64,000 bases of DNA from DAOSEC01 sp035362935. Lineage in GTDB: Bacteria > Bacillota_I > Bacilli_A > ML615J-28 > CAG-313. Made by a program: the position numbers and the translations under genes. Shown piece by piece: positions 17,123 through 24,244 of this stretch. The stretch lies in assembly GCA_035362935.1 (NCBI GenBank), contig DAOSEC010000009.1:12885-76884 (forward strand), given 5' to 3'. The notes below the pieces were generated by a model, which had not been told where the DNA came from, made no database searches, and saw nothing but the letters and a program-made list of their open reading frames with translations. Numbering within the stretch: the stretch's first letter is position 1; the number at the start of each line of letters is the position of its first letter.

Positions 17123-18454
17123 ATGTTTAAATACTTCCCACACACGGAACAAGACATAAAGGTCATGTTAGATAAAATCGGTGTGAAGACAATTGAGGAG
17201 TTATTTGCAGAAATTCCTGAATCGTTGCGTTGTGGATGTGATTATGATGTTCCAAGTTCGATGTCTGAAATTGAATTAAGACGTCACTTTGCATCGATCG
17301 CAAACAAAAACGCTGATTTGGTTGTTTTTCGTGGCGCAGGATCTTATGATCACTACACACCATCGATTATTCCTGCACTGATTTCAAGAGAAGAGTTCTT
17401 AACCGCATATACTCCATACCAACCAGAAATTGCTCAAGGAACGTTACAATATATTTTTGAGTTCCAAAGTATGATTACGGATTTAACCGGTATGGACGTA
17501 AGCAATGCTTCGATGTATGATGGCCCAACGGCTACGGCTGAGGCTATGTTTATGGCGGTATCACAAACCAAACAAAATAAAATTTTAATTTCAAAAACAG
17601 TCAACCCAAACATTGCGAAGGTTGTTGAAACTTACGCAAAATACCGTGATATTAAACTAGAATATGTAAACCAAACCAATGGTGTTACCGATGCTGCTGA
17701 TTTATCTGCGAAGATGATAGGAGCAAGTGGTATTATCGTTCAAAATCCAAACTTCTTTGGAATCATTGAAGATTATACTGAGGTAAGCCAAATTGTTCAT
17801 GATCAAAAAGGTATTTTGATTATGAGTATTGATCCAAGCACTCTATTAACCATTAAAACTCCAAAAGAGTTTGGTGCCGACATTGTGACAGGAGAATGTC
17901 AAAGTTTAGGTGTTCCTATGAGCTTTGGTGGAGCCTATGTTGGGTTTTTAGCAACCACTGAGAAGTTGATACGTAAGATGCCAGGACGCATCTGCGGGGT
18001 TACAAACGATGTTGATGGGAAACGTGCATTTGTACTGACTCTTCAAGCAAGAGAACAACATATTCGCCGAGAAAAAGCAAATTCTAACATTTGTTCCAAT
18101 CAATCTTTGATGGCTTTATGGGTTACAATATATATGTCAACGATGGGAAAATCAGGTTTAGTAGAGGTGAACCGCCAATCTAGCGCTGGAGCACACTATT
18201 TAGAACAACAACTGATAAATACAAAACGATTTACAAAAGTATATCACCAACCTTTCTTAAAAGAATTTGTATTAAAAACAGACATTGACCCGAAAAAAAT
18301 GGAGAAGGCGTTGTTAAAGCAAGGCATCTTAGGCGGATTACATTTAGGTGATATTGACAAAGCATATCAAGGTCATATATTATTCTGCGTGACAGAAAAG
18401 CGCTCTAAAGCTGAAATCGACCAATTGGTTCAAGCAATCGAGGTGTTAGCATGA
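17123..18454 (+). CDS. gcvPA: Glycine dehydrogenase (decarboxylating) subunit 1
   Basis: One half of the split P protein, which decarboxylates glycine with PLP and passes aminomethyl to GcvH. Marked by FRGAGSYDHYTPSII, YQPEIAQGTLQ, FEFQSMITDLTGMDVSNASMYDG and REQHIRREKATSN-like sequence (here REKANSNICSNQ). About 443 residues. ATG 17123 follows AAAGGTGG at eight bases; a GTG at 17111 lies inside that site and is rejected. It overlaps gcvPB by four bases (ATGA), as is common for subunits made in equal amounts. The split PA/PB form is typical of Firmicutes. Confidence 0.95.
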   Translation: MFKYFPHTEQDIKVMLDKIGVKTIEELFAEIPESLRCGCDYDVPSSMSEIELRRHFASIANKNADLVVFRGAGSYDHYTPSIIPALISREEFLTAYTPYQPEIAQGTLQYIFEFQSMITDLTGMDVSNASMYDGPTATAEAMFMAVSQTKQNKILISKTVNPNIAKVVETYAKYRDIKLEYVNQTNGVTDAADLSAKMIGASGIIVQNPNFFGIIEDYTEVSQIVHDQKGILIMSIDPSTLLTIKTPKEFGADIVTGECQSLGVPMSFGGAYVGFLATTEKLIRKMPGRICGVTNDVDGKRAFVLTLQAREQHIRREKANSNICSNQSLMALWVTIYMSTMGKSGLVEVNRQSSAGAHYLEQQLINTKRFTKVYHQPFLKEFVLKTDIDPKKMEKALLKQGILGGLHLGDIDKAYQGHILFCVTEKRSKAEIDQLVQAIEVLA

Positions 18455-19908
18455 AATATTATGATAAGTTAATATTTGAAATTTCCAAATCAGGTCGAGT
18501 AGGATATACCTTACCAAACAATGAATTTGAGTCGTTTGATTTAGAACAAGTAATTCCAATTCATTTAAGAAGAACCTTAGACAATCATATGCCTGAAGTG
18601 AGTGAACTCGATATCGTAAGACACTATTCAAATGTATCACGTAAAAACTTTGGGATTGAAAAGGGATTTTATCCGCTTGGTTCTTGTACAATGAAATACA
18701 ATCCAAAAATCAATGAAGAACTTGCAGGACTGCCAAAATTACGCAACCTTCATCCATTGCAACCAGCATCTACTGTTCAAGGTGCACTTCAAATCTATTA
18801 TGAAACACAAAAAATGTTATCATCCATTTCTGGACTCGCCGAGTTTTCATTAAACCCATTTGCGGGTGCACATGGAGAACTTGTTGGTCTTATGATCATG
18901 AAAGAATATCATCATGCAAGAAAAGATTTCAAACGTACCAAAGTAATCGTACCAGATAGTGCTCATGGAACCAATCCAGCAAGTGCGACTGTAGTTGGAT
19001 TTGAATCGATTGAAATTGCTTCAAACGAAGAAGGAACTGTAAATATTGAGGCTTTAAAAGCAGCGTTAAGCGATGAAATCGCTGGAATTATGCTTACCAA
19101 CCCAAATACATTAGGAATCTTTGAAAAAGATATTCTAGAAGTCGCTGAACTTGTTCATAGTTGTGGCGGACTCCTTTATTACGATGGAGCAAACCTGAAT
19201 GCATTATTAGGAGCTGCTAGACCTGGGGATATGGGATTTGATATCATGCATATTAATCTTCACAAGACATTCTCAACGCCACATGGTGGAGGAGGTCCAG
19301 GAAGTGGACCAGTTGGTGTTTGTGAAAAGTTAGTTAAATATTTACCAAAACCAGTGGTAAAACTTGGTAAAAATGGATATTATTTGGATCAACCAAAAAC
19401 ATCAATAGGTCAAGTCACAGGATTTTTAGGAAACTATAGTGTTATTGTTAAAGCATACGCCTTTATCTTAACACTTGGAAAAGAAAATCTAAATATGGTT
19501 GGAAAACTTGCAGTATTAAATGCAAACTATATCAAAGAATCTTTGAAGGAAGATTACTATTTACCAATCAAGGGATTATGCAAACACGAAGTTGTGTTTG
19601 ATGGACTTCTTGATAAATCAACTGGAGTAACGACACTTGATGTTGCGAAACGACTGCTTGATTTTGACGTTCATCCACCAACAGTGTATTTCCCACTGTT
19701 ATTTAGTCAATCAATTATGATTGAACCGGTGGAAAACGAATCCTTAGATACAATTGATGAATTCATCACTGTGATGAAACAAATCGCCAAGGAAGCAAAA
19801 TATGACCCAGATATGGTAAAACACGCACCATACAACACAACAGTACGTCGTTTGGATGAAGTTGGTGCCGCAAGAAAACCAAGAGTGAAGTACCGGGATT
19901 TGATATAA
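18451..19908 (+). CDS. gcvPB: Glycine dehydrogenase (decarboxylating) subunit 2
   Basis: The PLP-binding half of the split P protein. The Schiff-base lysine is Lys272 in HINLHKTFSTPHGGG, and the glycine-rich loop GGGGPGSGPVG follows. FYPLGSCTMKYNPK, PDSAHGTNPASA and YYDGANLNA are standard. 485 residues. Start overlaps the gcvPA stop. The next gene, lpd, begins one base after its stop, so translation of the whole set is probably coupled. Confidence 0.96.
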   Translation: MKYYDKLIFEISKSGRVGYTLPNNEFESFDLEQVIPIHLRRTLDNHMPEVSELDIVRHYSNVSRKNFGIEKGFYPLGSCTMKYNPKINEELAGLPKLRNLHPLQPASTVQGALQIYYETQKMLSSISGLAEFSLNPFAGAHGELVGLMIMKEYHHARKDFKRTKVIVPDSAHGTNPASATVVGFESIEIASNEEGTVNIEALKAALSDEIAGIMLTNPNTLGIFEKDILEVAELVHSCGGLLYYDGANLNALLGAARPGDMGFDIMHINLHKTFSTPHGGGGPGSGPVGVCEKLVKYLPKPVVKLGKNGYYLDQPKTSIGQVTGFLGNYSVIVKAYAFILTLGKENLNMVGKLAVLNANYIKESLKEDYYLPIKGLCKHEVVFDGLLDKSTGVTTLDVAKRLLDFDVHPPTVYFPLLFSQSIMIEPVENESLDTIDEFITVMKQIAKEAKYDPDMVKHAPYNTTVRRLDEVGAARKPRVKYRDLI

Positions 19909-19909
19909 T

Positions 19910-21256
19910 ATGGTAGATCTGGTTATCATAGGAGCTGGGCCAGGTGGTTATGAAACTGCTTTGCTTGCTGCGAAACACAATTTTAAGGTTGTTTTGATTG
20001 AAAAAAATGAAGTTGGTGGAACTTGTTTACAAGCAGGATGCATTCCTACCAAAACATTATATCGAAATGCCGAAGTATTGGAACTAGTGAAAGAGTCACA
20101 TCAGTTTGGAATTACACATGAGAATATACAATTTGATTATGCGGCAGTGAAAAAACGAAAAGATGAAGTCATTTCCGAACTTACAACTGGAATAAAGTAT
20201 TCACTTGAAAAAGCAAATGTGGAACTGATTTATGGGGAAGGCTATATTCTAGACCCCCATCACGTCTATGTTGGAAAACGCAAGATTGAAACTAAGTATA
20301 TTTTAATTGCAACAGGTTCCAAAGAATATCGTTTACCAATCTCTGGTATCGACTTGCCTAATGTTTTGACTTCAAAAGAGTTACTGGATATTGATCATGT
20401 TCCAAAACGCCTGACAATCATTGGTGCAGGTTACATTGGTTGTGAGTTTGCTTCGATATTTTCAGCCTTTGGGTCAAAAGTGACATTGGTAGAATATATG
20501 GATTCGATTGTTCCTTTGCTTGATACTGAAGTATCAAAGCGTCTTCATGCTTTGATGAAACGCTCAGGTATCACAATTCATACCAAAACAAAGGTGTTAG
20601 GGATTGAACAAAGTGATGAATCACTCGTTGTAAAAGCAGTATGCAAAGACAAGGAATTATTGTTACCTTCAGATACAGTATTGCTTGCAACCGGTAGACA
20701 GTCTGTGTTGGATATGGAATCGCTAAACGAAGCTAATATTTTACACGATTATAAAAAAATACTCGTAAATGAGCATTTTCAAACCAATATAGAATCTATT
20801 TATGCGATTGGAGATGTTGTGGGCGGAAAAATGTTAGCCCATGTTGCATCGTTTCAAGGACAAGTTGCACTTGCACATATGTTAGGTCAAAAACGAGATA
20901 TCGATTTCAACTTTGTACCATCTGCGATGTTCACATTTCCAGAAGTAGCATCAATTGGATATACCGAAGAAGAAGTCATCACAAAAAACATACCATATCA
21001 TGTATGTAAATACTTATTTCGTGCCAATGGAAAAGCAATGGCATTAAAAGAAACCGATGGGTTTGCGAAATTGATTGTGAATCATCAAGAACAAATTATT
21101 GGAGCGCACATCATTGGTCCACATGCATCAGATTTGATTCATGAGATTGGAGCATTGATGAAACTTGGTGTTGGTGTCAAGGCTTATTTGGATCTCATTC
21201 ATGCTCATCCAACATTATCAGAAGTTGTTCAAGAAGCAATTCGTACACTAGAATAA
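19910..21256 (+). CDS. lpd: Dihydrolipoyl dehydrogenase (glycine cleavage L protein)
   Basis: FAD enzyme that re-oxidises the dihydrolipoyl arm of GcvH with NAD+. Features: N-terminal GAGPGGYE dinucleotide loop, redox pair Cys39/Cys44 in GGTCLQAGCIPTK, the second nucleotide loop GAGYIGCEFAS, YAIGDVVGG for FAD, and the C-terminal HAHPTLSE active-site His/Glu. 448 residues. No good ribosome site precedes the ATG, which follows the gcvPB stop by one base; translational coupling is likely. Position as last gene of the gcv run argues for a dedicated L protein. Confidence 0.95.
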   Translation: MVDLVIIGAGPGGYETALLAAKHNFKVVLIEKNEVGGTCLQAGCIPTKTLYRNAEVLELVKESHQFGITHENIQFDYAAVKKRKDEVISELTTGIKYSLEKANVELIYGEGYILDPHHVYVGKRKIETKYILIATGSKEYRLPISGIDLPNVLTSKELLDIDHVPKRLTIIGAGYIGCEFASIFSAFGSKVTLVEYMDSIVPLLDTEVSKRLHALMKRSGITIHTKTKVLGIEQSDESLVVKAVCKDKELLLPSDTVLLATGRQSVLDMESLNEANILHDYKKILVNEHFQTNIESIYAIGDVVGGKMLAHVASFQGQVALAHMLGQKRDIDFNFVPSAMFTFPEVASIGYTEEEVITKNIPYHVCKYLFRANGKAMALKETDGFAKLIVNHQEQIIGAHIIGPHASDLIHEIGALMKLGVGVKAYLDLIHAHPTLSEVVQEAIRTLE

Positions 21257-21260
21257 AAAA

Positions 21261-21294
21261 AATGGTTAGGGTTTTCTCCCTAACCATTTTTTAT
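21261..21294. terminator. Bidirectional terminator at the end of the gcv operon
   Basis: Eleven-base perfect stem AATGGTTAGGG / CCCTAACCATT (21261-21271, 21278-21288) with A and T runs on either side. It separates the convergent lpd and bactofilin genes. Confidence 0.92.
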
Positions 21295-21297
21295 TAT

Positions 21298-21948
21298 CTA
21301 GTCAATTTTTACTTGGTTTTTTACTTTTGCTTTTTTGTGTACTTCAAGTGATTTGGTATATTCTACCGTATCTATGTTACATCCTTCTCCGATATGAACG
21401 ACATCACCAGATACTTTTTTGCATGTTGTGTATTCAAGCGAAATTTTAGTAGCTTCCATTAGTTCTACGGTTGCACGTTTGGATGATCCGAAACCAAATC
21501 CAAAATCTTTTGTTATTGTGATTTCATCTCCGTAGACTTCTTTGAGCGTGCTATTTCCACTTAATTCGAGTTCAAGGGTATCCACAAGTAATTCTCCCTC
21601 AACATCAATTGCTCCACTGATGTGAAGCTCTTTCGCTGAACATTTTCCGCCAACTTCCAATGACCCACTGAATTTAGCAACTTCTGTCACCAAATCTTTA
21701 CCGATGTTCATTCCACCAGATACACTAATTTCAGGAGCTTCTAAGCTTCCTAAGATCTTAGTCGCACCAGCTGCTTTAAATAATACAGCTTTAATCGATC
21801 CTTCCGACTTGAATGCACCACTACTCTTAAATGTTGAACATTCAAAATCATTGGTGAATTTGGTTGCTCCTGCAACTTTAACGTCTTTGTATTGCTTTCC
21901 TGAGTGAACGTTTGCCCCGGAGGCTTTAATGCTTTCAAATTCTTCCAT
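21298..21948 (-). CDS. Bactofilin-like polymer-forming protein (YhbE/YhbF-like)
   Basis: Predicted cytoskeletal scaffold. The whole 216-residue chain is a run of short beta strands with regularly spaced Gly, Ala and Val (KASGANV, VAGATKF, KSSGAFK, KAAGATK, SVSGGMN, HISGAID), the pattern of a right-handed beta-helix such as bactofilins, which self-assemble into filaments. It lacks signal peptide and membrane segments. It starts one base after the stop of the YhbD-family gene; Bacillus subtilis keeps yhbD beside the bactofilin genes yhbE and yhbF. Role here might be in cell shape or surface organisation; that is inference. It is longer than the minimal bactofilin core. Confidence 0.75.
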   Translation of the reverse strand: MEEFESIKASGANVHSGKQYKDVKVAGATKFTNDFECSTFKSSGAFKSEGSIKAVLFKAAGATKILGSLEAPEISVSGGMNIGKDLVTEVAKFSGSLEVGGKCSAKELHISGAIDVEGELLVDTLELELSGNSTLKEVYGDEITITKDFGFGFGSSKRATVELMEATKISLEYTTCKKVSGDVVHIGEGCNIDTVEYTKSLEVHKKAKVKNQVKID

Positions 21949-21949
21949 T

Positions 21950-22555
21950 TTAATTCATTCCTTTCTCTTTGATTTCATTAATAATGGACTCAAACACATA
22001 TGTTTTTTCAATGCTTAAATTAAGATCGATGATGGAATCTGGCTTGTGAACCATAAAGCGGTAATCTTCACCTTGTCGGATAAAATCCATAACATACTCG
22101 CTTAGATTTAAATTCTTTTCATTCACGGCTTTTTTAAGTTGACGCATTGCTTCAACCAAACATTCATTTGGAATTGTGATTTGTTTCTTAATTCTAGAAA
22201 ATAGAAAAATTAACACAATATCGGTGAATTTCGCAGTTGTTTCTCCCTGTAAGTAATCATTTAGAATACCCAAATCGATACCTTCAATTGATACGATTTC
22301 TCGCAACAAAAAGATGCGGTTATTGATTTCAGGATTTAAAATTTGGCTTAATTCTTCGAGTGAATATTTATCCTTTAAATCGATGATTTGATTAATGCGT
22401 GCCAAAATCTTATCCTTTGGGAAAAAGGTTTCTTGGCCACTTGGAACAGATTGCTTGATAAACCAATCTTCTGGTATCAGCATTTCACGCTTCCATCGAT
22501 ACAATTGACCGTAAGAAATGTTTGTTAAATCCAATAATTCTCGTTTTGAAATCAT
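21950..22555 (-). CDS. YhbD family protein (DUF4004), HTH-like regulator
   Basis: About 201 residues. The N-terminus (MISKRELLDLTNISYGQLYRWKREMLIP) resembles a MerR-like winged helix-turn-helix, followed by a short FFPKDK turn and a helical C-terminal region. Function of the family is unknown, but DNA binding is plausible. The ATG at 22555 follows GGAGGG at proper spacing; the ATG at 22570 lies before that site. A perfect-armed palindrome and a strong promoter lie immediately upstream, consistent with autoregulation. Coupled to the bactofilin gene downstream. Confidence 0.75.
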   Translation of the reverse strand: MISKRELLDLTNISYGQLYRWKREMLIPEDWFIKQSVPSGQETFFPKDKILARINQIIDLKDKYSLEELSQILNPEINNRIFLLREIVSIEGIDLGILNDYLQGETTAKFTDIVLIFLFSRIKKQITIPNECLVEAMRQLKKAVNEKNLNLSEYVMDFIRQGEDYRFMVHKPDSIIDLNLSIEKTYVFESIINEIKEKGMN

Positions 22556-22571
22556 ATTGATCCCTCCCATT

Positions 22572-22590
22572 GATAAAATATTGTTTTATC
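22572..22590. promoter_or_regulatory. 19-bp palindrome, candidate operator
   Basis: GATAAAATATTGTTTTATC has 7-base arms around a 5-base centre. It sits between the -10 box and the ribosome site of the yhbD-like gene, where a bound repressor would block transcription. Confidence 0.6.
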
Positions 22591-22598
22591 TTGGTTAT

Positions 22599-22627
22599 AT
22601 TATAACAAAACAATGTTACGTTGTCAA
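22599..22627 (-). promoter_or_regulatory. Promoter of the yhbD-bactofilin pair
   Basis: On the minus strand, TTGACA (22622-22627) and TATAAT (22599-22604) are separated by 17 bp. Confidence 0.8.
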
Positions 22628-22653
22628 CACTTTTATTTCAAAAATTTATAAAT

Positions 22654-23193
22654 TTATTTATTTTTTATTTGGTTTTTTGCTTGAAGCAATCCAATGATTG
22701 TTTTTGCATCGACAATTTCGTTTGTTTCTACCATGTTTAGTGCAGTTTCTAGGGGTATTATTACTAATTCTAAAAACTCATCTTGATCTAGTTCTTGTTC
22801 GTTCATTATTAGATTGGTCGCTAAAAAGAGATGGATTACTTCATTTGAATACCCCGGTGTAGGATACATATTACCTAGATAGGTCATTGAATTTGGTAAT
22901 GCGCCTGTTTCTTCTTTTAATTCACGATATGCACAACTGATTGGAAGCTCATTTGGGTTTAATTTACCTGCTGGAATCTCAAGCAATACTTTGGAAAATG
23001 GATAACGCCACTGCTTAACAAGCAACACCTCATGCTTGTCTGTTATCGCAACAATTCCAACTCCACCACTGTGTTCAATGATTTCTCTACTTGCCATATT
23101 TCCGTTTGGTAACATTGCTTCATCTACTCGCACCTTAAACACATTTCCATTAAATGGGTATTTTTGATTGATTGTCTTTTCTTCTAATTTCAT
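22654..23193 (-). CDS. ADP-ribose pyrophosphatase (Nudix)
   Basis: Hydrolyses ADP-ribose to AMP and ribose 5-phosphate, limiting a reactive NAD breakdown product. The Nudix box reads GKLNPNELPISCAYRELKEETGA, preceded by VKQWRYP and EIPAGK and followed by YPTPGYSNEVIH, the set typical of NudF/YqkG enzymes. 179 residues, cytosolic. Single gene with its own promoter; an A/T-rich tail follows before the yhbD promoter. Confidence 0.88.
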   Translation of the reverse strand: MKLEEKTINQKYPFNGNVFKVRVDEAMLPNGNMASREIIEHSGGVGIVAITDKHEVLLVKQWRYPFSKVLLEIPAGKLNPNELPISCAYRELKEETGALPNSMTYLGNMYPTPGYSNEVIHLFLATNLIMNEQELDQDEFLELVIIPLETALNMVETNEIVDAKTIIGLLQAKNQIKNK

Positions 23194-23224
23194 AAATTCA
23201 CATCCTTATTAAACATAATATCAA

Positions 23225-23252
23225 ATTATATGTGTTTTATCAATCTTTACAA
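23225..23252 (-). promoter_or_regulatory. Promoter of the ADP-ribose pyrophosphatase gene
   Basis: On the minus strand, TTGTAA (23247-23252), a 16-bp spacer and TATAAT (23225-23230). Confidence 0.6.
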
Positions 23253-23324
23253 GCATTTCCAACCCATTGATGAACTACATTTGATATAATAGAAACATCA
23301 AAGAAAGGAGTTTACATTCTCAAA

Positions 23325-24161
23325 ATGAAGGAATCAATGGAAATAAAACACATCAATTTAAAAATATCGAATCTAAAGAAAACGATTCTATACTATACCG
23401 ATATACTGGGATTTCGAGTAACAATCAAACATCCAAAAGAAGCGACGCTTTATATTGAAGATGGGAAACCTCTTATCACATTACACGAAATAGAAGGTGC
23501 GTTACCAAAATCAAACACAACAGGACTCTATCATTTCGCAATTTTATTGCCTACACGATCTGATTTGGGGAGTTTGTTAAGAAGATTTATCCAAAAAGGG
23601 TATCAAATAGATGGGGCAAGTGATCATTTGGTGAGCGAGGCACTCTATATGCATGACCCAGATGGAAATGGCATTGAAATCTATGTTGATAAGCCAAGAT
23701 CTTCATGGAAGTTTGAGAATAATCAAGTGGTAATGGATACCTTACCGTTTCCGTTTGAAGAAATCCTAAGTTCAACACCAGATATTACCATGGAACAGTT
23801 ACCGACAAGGACAAAAATTGGTCACATTCATTTACATGTGAATCATCTTGTAGAAGCAACCACATATTATACAACTCAATTAAAACTTGATTTAATGCTT
23901 GATTATCATAGTGCAAGATTTTTATCTTATGATGGGTATCACCACCACATTGGAATCAACATTTGGAATGGTAGCAATGCAAGTTTACCAAAACCGAATC
24001 AAGTTGGACTAGACCATGTCACAATTGAAGTAAAAAATGAATCATTGTATCTATCCATCAAAGAGGCACTAGAACAAACAAACAACATTGAGATTCAATC
24101 TAACAATATGTTTGTCACTAAGGATCCATCTGGAAATACATTTCAATTTGTAAGAAAATGA
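23325..24161 (+). CDS. VOC superfamily protein, CatE-like dioxygenase/glyoxalase fold
   Basis: Two tandem vicinal-oxygen-chelate domains in 278 residues. Likely metal ligands in the first module are His in IKHINLKI, His in YHFAILL or SDHLVSEALYMHD, and Glu in GNGIEIY. The second repeats the pattern (IGHIHLHV, GLDHVTIE, DPSGNTFQF), with the last Glu position changed. The layout and length resemble Bacillus CatE (catechol 2,3-dioxygenase), but other VOC enzymes look alike, so the substrate is open. The -10 TATAAT is at 23285; AAAGGAG is 14 bases before the ATG. The stop abuts a terminator. Confidence 0.75.
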   Translation: MKESMEIKHINLKISNLKKTILYYTDILGFRVTIKHPKEATLYIEDGKPLITLHEIEGALPKSNTTGLYHFAILLPTRSDLGSLLRRFIQKGYQIDGASDHLVSEALYMHDPDGNGIEIYVDKPRSSWKFENNQVVMDTLPFPFEEILSSTPDITMEQLPTRTKIGHIHLHVNHLVEATTYYTTQLKLDLMLDYHSARFLSYDGYHHHIGINIWNGSNASLPKPNQVGLDHVTIEVKNESLYLSIKEALEQTNNIEIQSNNMFVTKDPSGNTFQFVRK

Positions 24162-24162
24162 A

Positions 24163-24186
24163 AACGCCTGTACAAGGCGTTTTTTC
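24163..24186 (+). terminator. Terminator after the VOC gene
   Basis: AACGCCT / AGGCGTT stem (24163-24169, 24175-24181) with T run, starting two bases after the stop. Confidence 0.88.
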
Positions 24187-24190
24187 GCTA

Positions 24191-24219
24191 ATGACAAATG
24201 ATACAATTTGTGATATGAT
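24191..24219 (+). promoter_or_regulatory. Promoter of the GH3 gene
   Basis: ATGACA at 24191-24196, 17-bp spacer, TATGAT at 24214-24219. Confidence 0.55.
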
Positions 24220-24244
24220 AGAAGCAAAGAAGGTTGATGCATTC

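Noticed and set aside
24158..24244. Upstream start for the GH3 gene at 24158
   Set aside because: This ATG lies before the VOC gene's terminator and before the likely GH3 promoter; the family N-terminus begins at 24245.
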